This document shows positions 12,235 to 25,749 of a DNA stretch of 64,000 bases, piece by piece (positions within the stretch are counted from its first letter, which is position 1; each line of letters opens with the position of its first letter). A program made the translations under genes and the position numbers. Below the pieces are notes generated by a model. It made no database searches. It was not told the DNA's origin and was given only the letters and a program-made list of their open reading frames with translations. Source of the DNA: Tetmemena sp. SeJ-2015 (taxonomy: Eukaryota; Ciliophora; Spirotrichea; Sporadotrichida; Oxytrichidae); assembly GCA_027382625.1 (NCBI GenBank), contig JAJKFJ010022340.1:20217-84216 (forward strand), in the 5' to 3' direction.

Positions 12235-13110
12235 AAACAAAAATAAACTTTTCAGTAGATTAAGAGAGATAATTTGAATTCAATTTGATTTGCCATTTTA
12301 TAATGTTTGATCTCACATCTTATTATGAGTCTTGATTTAGTATTTTGTTTCTGACTTTCTTATATAATATTAATAAAAAGAAATTTGATAATATTTATTT
12401 CTTGAATTTCATGATTAAAAGCTGCAATTATTATGTAAAATGTTTTTGATTTGTTTTTTTGCTAATGAATTAATTATTGGGAAAGGTGAAAGTTTTATGA
12501 TGGGTAATATATTTGAGTCTAATTATAACTAATTAATTATTATAATCTGTTTCTAAATAGCAGCTGCCCATCCTAAAAAGAAGATAATTTTTTCTGATCT
12601 CAAATGATTTATTTTGTAGTAGTTTTTAATTCAGTTAATTTAAACATTAGCGAAAGCGATATCGAATTTTAATTTTAAAATAACTTAAAGCGCGAGACGA
12701 GAAAAAATTATTCTATTTAAAAATTTTATAATTTATCTAGAAATTAAATTTTAATATTTGAAATAACTTAAAAGAAGCCTTTACATGGCATAAACTCATA
12801 AATAATCGCCTAAAAAAGAGTTCAATCATTCAAAAGAAAACAATTAAAGTTAGGAGTAAAATATATTTGAAATTACTAAAGTTGCATTAAAGATCTATAC
12901 AAAGTAATAGAGTCTGCTTCAAAGAAATTATAATTGAAAAATGTGTTTAAACTTTGAATTTTATTTTCTATCATGGAGATAAAGTATTCAAAGAAGTTTA
13001 ACATATTAAATAGAAATTGTTTGTCAAAATTTGATGAATTTTAAATTCAAATTACTTATTAAGTAGCCTTGTATTCAGTTATCTTAAAAATATTGATAAA
13101 AAATATATCT
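12235..13110. other. AT-rich intergenic region between genes A and B
   Basis: No supportable frame. It separates the 5' end of gene A from the TGA stop of gene B at 13114-13116. It should hold the 3' signals of B and the promoter of A, but no motif can be singled out by eye. Confidence 0.5.
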
Positions 13111-13113
13111 TCC

Positions 13114-15330
13114 TCAATAATCTTTTAGAGCTAAAAGGTCATTTAAAATATATTTGCTTTATCTTGTGTTTTCTATGTTTTGACTTTATCTTTTTGTAAT
13201 CAAGTTTTTAGAAAATCTCATTGGAAGATTGACTCCCGAATAAATCGTCGAAATGGGAAGTCGTATGAATTTTCTATTCCTTTAATTAATCAGGACTGTA
13301 ATCGATGCTATAATCCATAGAACTTGAACTCATTTAGGATTAGAAAGTTGGTTCCTATTATGAATTTTATTTTTTGAAAATATCTTTGAATATTTGATCT
13401 GTTGCAGGGATTTTCTTACGCTTCTAGTTTTTTATTTAATTAAGCTTCTTTCTTATCAAATCTAGGAAAATAAATAAAAATTTTAATGAGGAGGGATCTT
13501 ACAGTGAAGAAGGTGATTATTAAATTTGATGAATTTATTTAAAAAAAGAATATTTTCTTAAAATTAATGTGGTCATTTTATAAACATTTTTAAAGAAATG
13601 CAGTGCGAAGACATAATAAAGGGAATTTTATTCTCAGAAAAAAAATATAATGCTTTCTAATTATTTTAATAAGAACTTTATAATTCAGCTAGAAATGATC
13701 TAATATGCCATAACTCATTTTGATTATTATTATGTCTTACACTTATAAGAAATTACTTTTATGATTATAACTAAGTTTACAATTTGATACAACAGAGAGA
13801 GAAAAATAGGTAAGTAGCCTAAGTACTATCTATGCAAAGCCTCAATTACAAAAGCCTGATTAAATGGAATGAAGGTATATGTGAGGACAGTGATCATAAC
13901 CTCGTTCGTAATTGCTAATCTATTCTCGCTGCTCTCTTTGTAAGGCCTGACTTTAATCAATAAAGTTAGGGATGCGATGTTTATAGTTGTAATTAGTACT
14001 GTCTGAATACCAGAATAATCCCCAAAGTAGACAAGAAGCACACAATATAACATCTTCCGATACATTTAAATCACTTAGTATAATTAAGCAAGAGAATCGT
14101 CTTTTCTCAAGTTAAAAAGATAAAAATTCTTTAAGTTTTCAGTGATTGCCTTGAAGCTTTTAAGATATTGCTTTCTGCCCCTCTATCCATAGAAATTTAA
14201 AACCCAATTTAAGCATTTTAAAGATAAATTGATGGCGAGAATCATGAAAAAAGGCGAAGTTATACAAAGTATTACTGCAAACACTGAGAGAAGCGGTACT
14301 GGTAATGCTACCACTCAAATTGAAACTTATAAAATCTAGACCAATAAGAGCACAGAGGAGTATCTCAAGGAAAGATTCTAGGAAAAATCTAGTTTGCATA
14401 TTGTAAGCAGTCGCATGGATACAATTTGTTGATTAGCCTAATGACAAATAAAAAATCAATGTTAAAATAAAACCTAAAGCGTCTCAATTCAGTGAAGTCT
14501 ATTATATATGCCAAAGCAAGAAAGAGTAGTTAGATAAAACTGAAATAGATTAGTAGGCCCATATTCGTAATGAAATTAACAGAGGAGTAGTTCATTTGAT
14601 TGAAAGAGTCACTATTACAAATTCTGCAAAAAATTGTTTAAAATATTATTTGATAAATTATAATGATAATAGCATAGTCGTTGAAGTAATCAAATTGGAA
14701 AATTAAGTCGTTTAGTTCATCAACTGGGATGAGGTTGAAACTTGATAAGTCGTTTATTAAGCAAAAATAGCTTAAGGTGTTTGCGGGCACTCTTACATTG
14801 ATAAGAGGTAGTTTGGATAGTAATTAAAAACCTTCAATCATCCCCCAAACATTTTATGCTATCTAACTCCTAATCAAAAATTATCAGCAAGATCTTCTTA
14901 CAACACCAAATTATAAATAAAATTTCAGTTCTAAAGGCTTTTGAAAATAAAAATTAATCTATCAGATGAAAAAATAAATTCAATGAATTATCATAATTAA
15001 ATTGATATAGATGTTAGTCCCAAATATTGTAGTCATTGTCCATTAGACCGCCATTGCCACAGATGATGCTAAGTCAAGCCATTCTATAATTAAACTTTGA
15101 TTGATTATTGAAGATTACCTTATGAAGTCTATGGGGGAAGTGTGGCTTTCAATCTTAGCTGAGGGAAAATTGTCTTTGTCTTATCCGTATCATAGACTTG
15201 CCTATAGTTAAAAAATCAATAAATGCATAAAGGTTTCTAAAGTAGATGAGGACTTCATCTTTAGAGTTTTGGGAAACGTCGTAATAAGGTACGGGAAATG
15301 TCATCTAAAATTCTACTAAGTTATCTTTTC
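13114..15330 (-). CDS. Gene B, C-terminal multi-pass membrane part and tail
   Basis: Paralogue of gene A. Blocks on the minus strand: MTFPVPYYDVSQNSKDEVLI (15302 down); TDKTKTIFPQLRLKATLPP, then a 35-nt intron (GTAATC..TTATAG, about 15119-15085); WLDLASSVAMAV, FGTNIYIN; the WGM..PLINVRVPANTLSY region (14850-14650); MQTRFFLESFLEILLCALIG (14399 down); and MYRKMLYCVLLVYFG, IQTVLITTINIASLTLLI and RLAITNEVMITVLTYTFIPF (14065-13830). A final helix-like VLWIIASITVLIN and a basic tail end at a TGA at 13114-13116. The match to A in order and sequence is strong. Function is not known beyond being a surface membrane protein. Confidence 0.75.
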
Positions 15331-16259
15331 TGGTTGTAATTGTGAACGATATGAAATATTATTTATTATAAATATGTAGCCCAATAAATTTTCATCTCTT
15401 ATGAAGAACATCATCACATCGTTAAAAGAAATAAATATGTTGAATGATGAACTTGGAGAAATGTCTTTGCTAAATAAATCAAAAGATGTTGCAAATTTTT
15501 ATTAAATATATCACTTAAAGTTTACGAGAGTGATTTTCCCATCGAGAGTAATTTTTTTAATTATTGAACTTAAATATTCTTAATTTTCTTTTGTGGTAAC
15601 TTTTTCGAGCTACAAGAAGTTTGAAAGATCCTTGAATCCATCTTTCATAACTAAATCTGAGATTTATTAATATAGAGTAGTCATCCCTGGAGTTATGATA
15701 GGTGGAGAGCTTCCATAGTTTGTATGAATTAATAGAGTATAACTATTGCAGAGGGTTGCATTTTTATTGGAATTTTACGTTTAACAGAGATCTACTCCAA
15801 TACTGTAAAAAAATAAAGACAAAATTGGGTAAGTTTTAGACAGATTTAAGCTTTGAAATATTTCTAAATACTGGCTTCAATATCCAAGCTTATATTAAAT
15901 AAATTGTGATTATTTTTATATTAATTCAATTATATTTATATATCGCTTAGAACATAAAAATACTTCCTTATTAAAAATACTAGAACTTAAATATAAAATT
16001 AGTTGGCGAGGGTCACTTATTCATTTAAAATTATTTAAATTAGATAAATTAAAAATTTAATATACACATTCTTGTTATTTTAGAATAAGTTAGCTTTAAA
16101 TAATCCTTTTTAATTCTTTCGTATTCTAATATCTGCTTTAATACTTTAATTTAGTTGTGGAAATGATGCTCGTTGACTTTAAATTATATTGCTTCTAAAT
16201 AAATTTAATTATTTTAAGCTATGAATTTGTATTTAGAGTTACAAAATAGAAAGCTTCGT

Positions 16260-18415
16260 TCGGAATAATTTTTATAGTGTAAGTATCATTTTCTCAATCT
16301 GCTACATCAGGAAAGTAAAATTATTTCTTCTGTTTATAATAAACTTCTAATTAGTTATCTGCAAGGCCATCCACAAAATAAGGAGCAGAATCTATATTTA
16401 ATATATATCGAAGTTTATAAATTTTAACAATTTTTAAGTAAAAAATTTTAGCCAGTAATTTAAGTTTAAATTTGCTTCAAAATGAAGAATTTTGGTACTC
16501 AGAATTTTGTTCCTAAAATAATTTTTCTAAATTAAAAGACTTAAAATTCACAAATCTTAAAAATTAAATTATCATTTAGAATACATTTTTACTGATTAAA
16601 AATTAACATTTTATTAATTTAGCTATAAATCATAAGGAATAAAAATATTTACTCTTTTAATACGAGTTGTTTTAATTTTAAATTTAACATAATTTTCTCC
16701 TGCACTTGTACTAATTTAGTATTAATAGTAAGCCTAGAGTTATATTCTATTAAAAACTAGAAGAAATATTTTATTAAAAGATAATTATAGAATCTTCTGG
16801 CACACCGTATTTAATCTGCTCACTATTACCATCGCCATTACTATTATAATGTAAAGATTTGAATTTTTGTTTAAATTAGGGGAGTCATCTGTAACATCAA
16901 CTTTGAAAGTAGCATGATCAATTGACTACAAATAATTTTAAATTACCTACCCATTAAAAAGGCAGAAGACATAAACTTAATACTTCGAAATGTCAACACT
17001 ATCCACTGCATGAATTTTAAATTCTCCGCTTATGCTGTCTAGTTGAAACACACTTGAGAGGGTTTGCTCTTCCTAATTGTCGTAAGCTTCGAAACTGAAG
17101 TAGGGAATTTAAAATAATAACCTTAATCTTAAATGCAAGTGGCCTAGAATTAGAGGTTTATCTATCTTGGAAAGATTATTTTAATTTTAAGGTCAAAATT
17201 TGAGCTGCGGATCCTATCTTATACTTTATGTTTTGTGCGACCTGTTAGACTCTTCAATATTATTTAGGATTATTAAATAATTTAAATTAAAAAAATAAAT
17301 AAAGTTTGACTTAATTTTCAAGAAGTGAAAAATAAAAGTTAGAAAAAAAAAAATATTCTAACTTCTATAAACGAGTTTTTTAAACATAAATTTATGGATG
17401 ATTAATTTATGACTCCTGGCTGGGTCTTATCAACACATTAAACAATAGTGAGCTGTGTGGATAAAAGTTTAGAGAATATTTTTTTTATTAGAAAGGAAGA
17501 GTTAAAACAGGATTCATTAGATACACCTTCACAGCGAGATATTTTATTTTGAGTACCCTGCTCACTGGGAATAGTGTGTCAAACGTATTCTCAAAATATT
17601 CTAAATCAAAGAAATTAAATCCTTAGCGAAATAAAATGATAATTTTTATTTTATTTTAAGTAAACATATACAATTATAATACTCTCGGTGAGCTTTATTG
17701 AAGTAGGATTCCAATGCCCATAATAAAATTTTATTTATAATCTTACTCCAAAATATTAATCAACTCAGAATATAAATTAGCATACATATTAAAAGTACCG
17801 AAGTCAGTATTCTTTAAAAAATAAGAAATTTGAATATATATTTCTCATCTCTAAAATAATTTTAGCAATACAATATTAATTTAAATTAAATTCTTCTATG
17901 ATTATTAAGAAAATTGTTCAAAACATATTTTAAGATTCCGATTGCTATTATATTTTAATCATTCTATATTAGTAAATATTTTTTTTAATTCAAATTTAAC
18001 AGAGAATTTTAAAAACATAATTTTAATTTTATCTTTTTCAATATATCTATAGGAATTAGCAATTTATTTTAATAAAATATTGGAAAGAAAACATTCCCAA
18101 ATCTAAAAATTCCGATTTTTCATCTGCTTAAAATGAAATAAATTTTTCTTCTTTAATTTATTTGCACCAAGGATGAAGAGATTTTCTTCTCTATTAAGAT
18201 AAAATTTCCCAGAAGAAAATGCATATTGAATTTCATACTCGCCTATATAACCACACAAGCACCTATTTATAAAGCCAAATTATTAATTCTTAATTTGATG
18301 GATCAGGATAAGTTAGAAGCGGGTTATTCAACTAAAATGCAACTTTAAGATCAAATCCTATAATTAAGATCGAATAAGCCTATAAACCAAAAGAATACTC
18401 TATGTTATAACTAGA
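16260..18415 (-). CDS. Gene B, cadherin-like ectodomain
   Basis: Minus-strand blocks: IEYSFGLQAYSILIIGFDL and FQLNNPLLTYPDPSNQ (18415-18265), a short intron ending TTATATAG, then EYEIQYAFSSGKFYLN (18245-18195). Next YFENTFDTLFPVSRVLKI and LLFNVLIRPSQES (17600-17400). Then YDNQEEQTLSSVFQLDS, ISGEFKIHAVDSVDISKY and DHATFKVDVTDDS (17090-16890), a textbook cadherin-like repeat interrupted by a 19-nt GT..AG intron. Finally YKQKKQFYFPDVAD, followed by an in-frame TGA and ENDTYTIKI (16345-16260). The TGA stands where gene A has Leu (TTA), so it is either a nonsense change or an error; otherwise the frame is intact. Confidence 0.7.
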
Positions 18416-18419
18416 AGAA

Positions 18420-21400
18420 TCTGTTTTTTAAAAAAGAGTTGGATCCAAACTTAAGATTTCAAAACTACTCTAGATAAAAGTTTTCGTATTTAAACTTATT
18501 AATTTCATAAATTTGGCACGATAGTCTACTTTAAGGAGCTTTCGCATTCAAAATAAGTGTAAGGAAAATATATTTCTTATTATAATTATTCATAATAAAA
18601 ATACTTTTTAAGAATGAAAATTTATCAAAAATTGGATTTTATTGATAGGCTTAATTGTTCGTATGAAAAGTAAAAAAATAATAATCTAGTATGCAGTCCA
18701 TAAATTTTGGAAGTAAGGCCTTAGCAAGAAGCTAATGCAAAATAACTCATTTCCTAGTTTGGAATGTTCAAGAACTTGAATACTAGGAAATCAAAATTAT
18801 AACTTTAAGCACTCTTGATATTTCTAAATAAGTATTATTTTTATATTGTAAAGATTGGCTATCTATATTACTAAATTCATTTAATAATTTTAAATTAAAA
18901 TTGAAATATAATTTTTTAATTTTTATTTATATTTTTTTAATTATTTTAATGAATAAAATTTTTAAAGAATAAATAAAATTTATTTCCTATTTTTTAAATT
19001 AATTCAAAATTTATAATGCCCCATTGTCAAATTCAGCAAGGACAAAATTTATATATATTTCTATTCATAAATTAGCAGAAAATTAGAAAAGATAGGTTAT
19101 TTATATTCAGAATCATACAGATTAAGTGAGAATTAAGAGCTATAACTTTCTAAAGAGTTTAATTTCATTTTAAGTATCCTTATCATTCTATAAACATTAT
19201 AACATTCTTCTTTAATTATATTTTATATTTATCATTTGTCATTTACTCTGTTATATTTATTTTTATTAACATTTCATTTTTAATAAATTATTTCTTAATT
19301 AAATTTTCGCCATATTATTAAATCTGTTCCTCTCGTTAACTAAAATATAGCATAGGCATTATCTTAGGATGTTTAAAATGCTTATTTTTATGTTAGAATT
19401 ATATCACTGCAGACATCTAAAATATTAAATTCTTTTATCATCCATATTTATTAAAATAATAAATAAACTATTTTGATGGAGATAGTTCTCTTTCTTATTT
19501 GAAAATTAAATTAATCTTGCAATATACAAAATAAATAAAAAATAATATATAATTAATAAGATTAAATTTTTTTTATATATAGTTAAAATTTTAATAATTT
19601 CTCGAGATTTTGTTTTGTTTTTATTTCAAATTTAAGGTAGAAGCAGTTTTGAATTTTTAAAGTTATATAAGATAGAAATTTAAATTAGTATTTAGTTTCA
19701 AATAGACGGATTGGATTTTTGCCTCAGGTTAAAATGACAATTAAATAATTCTATTTGGGTTTTAATTATAAGAATTTTGTGTTCTATTTTTATCTGCAAG
19801 AGATCGATTCTTAGCTATAAAGAAATTGTAGAATTTGTAGAAAGTGTTCGTTCTTTACATCCCGATAGTATGAATTTGCAACTCCTTGTTTAATTAATTT
19901 AACAAATTTTTGTTTTAATTTTTTACTAAATAGAAGAGAATGTAAATTCATTACTTAAAAGTTAAAATAAAATTTATTTATCAAATCTTAGATAACGGTT
20001 TATAGCTTTATGAAATTCTTAATGAAAACTGTTTCAGAGCTAAAATTAATTATTTTATTATTTTTTTATGAATTTTATTAAATGAGAGTTAAATTTCTGC
20101 ATTATTTTTTTTATACCAAATATGCGATAAAACCATTTTTTACATTGAATTTTAACGAATTTTTAGTATTTTACTTTATATTTAATTGGTAGCGTCACAT
20201 AATTGTTCAGTCTAAGTAAAAGTTATATGGATTATGTCTTTTTTCTTCCATTTTAAAAGGATGAATATAGAATGACCCCCTCAAAACTATTAAAATCTAC
20301 AGTCCAACCAGCTGATGATTTACTTTACAGAAGTTAATACGATGTAGGAGACTATTAAATACTTTTATTTCATACTTTTAATTTAAAGACTCTTTTTTAT
20401 TAGCTAAATTTAGTTTAAAACATAATAACCCAGAATTTTATATAAATAAGGTTAGCAATTATACTTCAATATTTTATTAACGCATGCGGATATAAGTAAC
20501 AGTTTTTTTTATAATTACATGTAGATTAATTTTACCAAAGTTTAGATAAAATATGAAATGTTTTAGCCATTATAATGTAATTCTATAATCCTAGATTTAT
20601 CTGTATTTTGTTTTATGATGAATAAGGTATTTAAATATTTGATATTAAATAGTAAAATAAGGATAAAGATTATGAACTATTAGAATTTATTTAATACATT
20701 TTAGAAAGGTATTTATAATCTTTTTAAAATAAATTTCAAAAGCATATTTGAAATTATGTAATTATCGCAACAAATTATAAATAACTAAAAGTTAGAATTA
20801 AGATAAATGCTTAAAAGAAAATACAGCTACAAAAATTTTATTAACTTAAGATAAAAATTTATAAAATGGTTTTTACAAAATATTATTTTATTCATTAACA
20901 TTCATTAATACAATACTTCGTTTTAATACAATTTAATTAAATAATTTTAATTGAATTATTTAATTAAAACGAATGTAAGAATAGTTTGAGGTTGCAACAA
21001 TAAATACAAATTTTATTATTCTTTAAACAATGAATTTATTAATTAAATGCTGATGCCAAAATATGATTCGCTAACAAAGCAAGTAGATATAGTCGAATCG
21101 AAAATTATAATCTTATGAACTTGAAAAAATTCGTCGTAGTCATAATAAAAATGTTTTTATTATTTTATTAAATTATTTAAGATAAGCCTAGATCTAAAAG
21201 CTTTAAGAATTCAAATACGAAAATTAAGACAACAAGGAATTAATTTAAATTTATTATAAATTATAATAAATTGTCTTATAATATTTTAATTAAATTAATT
21301 TTTAAATAAAATTAACAATTTTAAGGCCACGCCACTCCTTTTATATTGATGTCTGATACATTTATTTATGTATAATATGCAATGAGTATAGAAATTCTTT

Positions 21401-21440
21401 ATAATTTAGAGTTCAGATTTATAAATAATATTGAGTATAT
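18420..21440. other. 3-kb AT-rich stretch inside gene B without recognisable exons
   Basis: Lies between the ectodomain blocks at 18.4 kb and the N-terminal block at 21.75 kb of gene B. It is about 80 percent A+T with frequent TGA on all frames. No family motif was found. It could be one or more large IESs or a long degenerate part of B. Confidence 0.5.
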
Positions 21441-21446
21441 TAAATA

Positions 21447-22745
21447 CTAGGCATAAAATAATTTGAGAACTAACATCATTGATAGCAAGAAAATAAGATC
21501 TAGATTTTGTAAGTGGCTACATTTGCATAAATTTAAGGTTAAAAATATTTTTTGCATTCCCAAAATTAAACCAGTTCTTTGATTCGTGAAGGAATCCTTT
21601 ATATAGAGAGAATCGAAATAGAAATTGCTTATAGATTTAACCCCTCCTAATATTTGGAAAGGAACTGTGCTTATATCTATTATCACTAAATCTTTTCCGT
21701 AATTACTAATAGTCGAAAGAATGTACAAGCGATTTGCAGAGTCTAAAGACATAAACAGAGGTATTGATCTCTCCTCCTAGTTCATATTGGACTTAGACTT
21801 AAAGTTAAATTGTTTCACAATTTTAAAAAAGTCTTTAAAATTGAAATAATTTTTTTTATTGGATATTAAATTAGACTGTTGTGAACTATTATTAATCTAT
21901 GTTTAGAGAAAGGAGGTAAGATTTATAGTAATCTTAAGTCAATAAGTGAAATACTATGTAATCTAAATTCATTAAGAAAAATATGACACAGATAAAAATA
22001 AATTTTAAATTTTGTGCAATCTATTGGACTTCAGCATTATTTTAATAAAAATATAACTTGCTTTTTTTATTGATGGAGCTACTTCAAATTATAACTTAGA
22101 GTTTAATAGAAACTAAGATAAGATAAAGGATTAAAAAGGAACTTTAAATTAAAATTATCAGATCTTATCTTCGCATCTTACTACATAGCTTTTAAAAATA
22201 AATTAAATCCTTTATAACTTGTGATATAATTAACTTTTTGAAACCTATAAATTATGACTATAATATGGAAGATATTAAATTGCTAAAGGAGTTTGTAATA
22301 ACCAAAATCATTGCCTTCATTATCCCTTTCTTAAGATAAATTAGCCCGCAATCATTTTGAATGAATCTGATAGAGAATTGGAAAGCTGTGAAGACAATAA
22401 TTGACTACCTGCAAACGCAATTTAAGTCTATGAGAAACCAGCATCTTATTATATATATTTTTTAATCATAATGGCACACATCCAATTTATCAATAGTTTT
22501 GGAAAAAAATAAATTAAATAAATAATCTTTAAATCACAAGAGGGGGTGAGATTTTATTTTAGAAAAGTTATGATTTTAAAAACATTGATTATAAACTATA
22601 GAGAAGTTAAAGCTATTATAATTTATACTTATCAATACTGAATTCCCAGTTCAATACTAGTATCTTCAGTTTGTCCAAACCATCTAGGAAAGGCTTTTGC
22701 TGAAAATGCAGGATACAGAGTTTCAGCATTCGTCAAATTCTAGAT
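21447..22745 (-). CDS. Gene B, N-terminal propeller-like part
   Basis: The block at about 22735-22640 reads AETLYPAFSAKAFPRWFG, equal to AAFTSKTFPIWFG in gene A. The block at 21752-21520 reads LDSANRLYILSTISNYG, DLVIIDISTVPFQILGG and FYFDSLYIKDS, equal to LDSCNRFYILQKYQSG in A. The spacing of the two blocks, about 0.95 kb, is close to the 0.87 kb in A. Repeated FDS/LDS..YIL units suggest beta-propeller blades. Distance from the rest of the gene is large (see the AT-rich region at 18420-21440), so assignment to B rests on order and strand. Confidence 0.6.
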
Positions 22746-22749
22746 TAAT

Positions 22750-23365
22750 ATAATATTTAAAAGAAATCCTTAGCATAAATTAAATGGGAAAAATATCTTA
22801 AATTTAATTGACTTTATTTATTCTAGTTAAACTATTCTAATAAACTTCCTTTCGAGGAAAAATAGAATTATAAGCTGTGTGATCGGATATAATTTCATAA
22901 AATAACAACTCGGGTTTAAAAGTTAGAAAATATAATTTTATAGATAAATGATAAATAACAATTCTCGCTTAGGTTTATTATTATGGTGAGAAGGATAATT
23001 ATAAACTACGTCATTATGAATTTACATCGCAAAATTCTGCTAGTCAACTTTTTTTTCTTACTTCCTTTGATATAAATGTGCTAATTTAATTTTTTTAAAT
23101 GCTAGTCTTTTCAAGGTTGATATAGATTTTAGAGTGGTGAAAATAATGAAATTGATGAAAGTGTTAGTCCACTTTTAGTTATTAGCATTGAGAGAAAGGG
23201 ATAATTTTTACTTTAGCATTACATAGGTCTATATATAAACATCTTTGGTATTTTAATTTTAACTAATCGCAAATGCGAACAGATTTTACACCGATAGTAT
23301 CTTAAAAATTATCATCCTATTAATTTTAATAGAATAATAATGAAGAACAATAAGTAGGTACGAAC
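22750..23365. other. AT-rich spacer
   Basis: No frame that can be supported. The 5' end of gene B presumably lies here. Confidence 0.4.
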
Positions 23366-23369
23366 TAAT

Positions 23370-23700
23370 ATTTTCTGTTCAGACGATTTTTAAAAAAATT
23401 TTGAGTTTGCTTCTGTAAGGCCTAGACGAACAAGGACGAAACTCTTGCCATCTATGATAAAACTTAGTTCTGTAAATGCTCCTTGCCCGCCAAGTGTCGC
23501 AAGAAAAATTTTAAGAAAAAATAATTTGACTGATTTATTAAATTCCACAATTATAGGGAACATTCTAGCAACATGCCTATTATAGATGGTTTTGAAGATA
23601 CTTCTCTAAATTTCAGTAAAATACAAAAAACAGGCTACTTACTGTAAAAGCTAGCTTCCTAGCAAGTCATGCAAAATTGGAGCTGACAGATAGTATAAAA
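23370..23700 (+). pseudogene. Response-regulator-like fragment, copy 1
   Basis: The plus strand reads TNKDETLAIYDKTQFCKCS, which aligns with copy 3 at 51.7 kb (TNEDEAIAIWVKTWYCKR). It is followed by an intron-like segment ending CACAATTATAG and then MPIIDGFEDTSLNFSK. The MP-IDG-E signature is that of a phospho-acceptor receiver domain: the phosphorylated Asp lies just before MP, and here it is replaced because the codons before MP read as CAAC. Only about 110 codons exist, with no kinase or effector partner. A degraded fragment of a two-component gene is the likeliest reading. Confidence 0.45.
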
Positions 23701-25370
23701 AATAATTTTGGTATTCAATAAATAAACATATGAAAATTTATTAATAGATAGATTCACTGGAATTTTTGGGGGCAGCTTAGATATTTTCTAGTAGTTTAAC
23801 GTCAGCTAAAGGAAATCGAGAATTCTAAAATATAGTCCATTAATTTGCAGAATCTTATAACTATTAACATTTACAAAGAGTGGTAAAGCCCTCTTTATTG
23901 CGATGACTCGCTGTAAGTCACATATTACATTTTAAAAATTGAGATGATTTCATAAAAAATTAAGGAATTATTAAGTTCATCATCTCTATATTGAATAATT
24001 GATACGGTCGATTTTTAATTTTAAAAACTATCATTCTGCCAAATAATTCATTAAAATATAATTAGCTTACTTTTTTTATCCTTTAAACAATCGGTCGATT
24101 TCGTCTAAAATAAAAGACATTTCCAATCTCTAAAATTGCTTTGAGAATATTCTTTATTATAATTAAGTTAATAACCACACTTTTTTAAAAATAGAATTAT
24201 CTTTTTGACATTTTTATTTATTTCTAATGAGAAATTTATTTAAGAAACAAAATGGATTCTGAAATAAAATTATGAACTTCAATATTTATTTAAGATAATA
24301 TTTTTTTAGGTTTTAGCATTATTTCTCCTCCTTTTAGATTTAATTTTTCCAATTTTCTCTTGTATATTAATTTCATAATCTTGATACTCTTCACTTAGGG
24401 ATAAATATTATTTTTTATAGATATTCCAAACGAATCTGATTTTGAATCATTAAAAAAACTTTATTATGCGTTCTCATTTTCAAAATCAATTATATAAAAA
24501 TATAGAAAGATAAGATAAATAGCGAAGGGAATCGTGGGTTATAAGAATAAGTTCTAAGCCCAATTCTTATTTAAAGATACGAATACAAATATAATCAATA
24601 GAAAAGGACTTTGGTTTTTAAATACATAAATTTCTATTTAATTAGAATTATTTTATATCTTTGTTTTATTTTGAATATGTACAATCTCAAATAAAACAAA
24701 CATTGTAATGTTTTTTGCATTCATACTTTATTTCTCTTAATTAAATATTATTTTAAGTACTATAATAAAATATGAATCTTAATAAATAATTAAAATCGCC
24801 TCTTTCTGGTGTGTTTTTCATATTAATTTCTTTGGTGAATTGTGACTCCTAGGAAGTATTTGAGATTTACTAAATATATTTTCTGGTTCTTTGCTTTATT
24901 CTTCGAATTTTGTAATATAGAACTATTTTAGCAACTAAATCTTAGGCAATGGTAGTTGCGTTCGTAAGAATCTGAATCACTATTATACAAAGAATATTAT
25001 TTAAAAGTATAAGATAGCTATAAATTTAATAATTATCATATACATTTGTTTTTAGTAAACTTAACTAGATTAACTAAGAAAGTAGAATTAGGAACTTATA
25101 AAGTAGTCATTCTAATTTTTAGAAAAGCTTCATCCACCCAACAAATAATCTTAAATATAAAATAGCTTCCTATTAATAAATCCTGATTTGTTTATGCAAA
25201 AATGAAGCATAATAAAGTGATTTAAGGATAATTTAATTTCCGGAGATGATGATAAAAAAAATTTTAGCATTCTCTTACGTAACATATTTTGAAATAAATC
25301 TTCTTTTCATTCTATATCAATGAATAATACGATAGGCACATAGCAATAAATAAAAAGTAATGATGATAAA
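23700..25370. other. AT-rich spacer, no gene seen
   Basis: High A+T, many TGA in every frame. No recognisable protein segments. Confidence 0.45.
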
Positions 25371-25379
25371 ATATTGTAG

Positions 25380-25745
25380 CCCAAGAGAGCTCTTAGGTGT
25401 TTTTCGAAGGAGAAGGCTGCAGTGAAAGGGATGCAGCCATACTAAACCAAGAGCAGCAGCATTTCATTCACTACTGACTGAGTGTTCATACTAGAATTAT
25501 AAATAAAGAAGACTCAAAGGGCTTGACAATAAGAAGGAAGCTTGTTGAAAGTAAAGAAAGAGTTGTAAGTATCAGCAGAGCTGCTCCTTGATTGTCTCCA
25601 AAGAAGAATAGACAAGATATATAGCTTATCTTTCTCAACATTTAAAAATATTTGTAAAGGTTGATATGCAAGAGCAAATTTATTTCTCTTTAAATCTTCT
25701 ATTAGAGCTCCATAGTGATTCTTAAAATCTGGGACTATTCTTATT
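25380..25745 (-). CDS. Gene C, C-terminal membrane block of Cadg-like family
   Basis: Minus-strand reading: YKYFQMLRKISYISCLFFFG, DNQGAALLILTTLSLLSTSF and LLIVKPFESS, then after a one-base frame change NTQSVVNEMLLLLVQYG and CIPFTAAFSFEKHLRALLG. It aligns along its whole length with IQMYRKMLYCVLLVYFGD ... NEVMITVLTYTFIPFNQAF of gene B and the matching block of A. It is separated by about 2.5 kb of AT-rich DNA from the rest of gene C, so the join is inferred. The frame change near 25505 is a lesion, a small IES or an error. Confidence 0.65.
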
Positions 25746-25749
25746 CTCC

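Noticed and set aside
18298..18655. Plus-strand ORF starting MDQDKLEAGYSTKM, about 118 codons with TAA/TAG as Gln
   Set aside because: The minus strand over the same bases encodes a cadherin-like block of gene B that fits its neighbours and splices to the next block.
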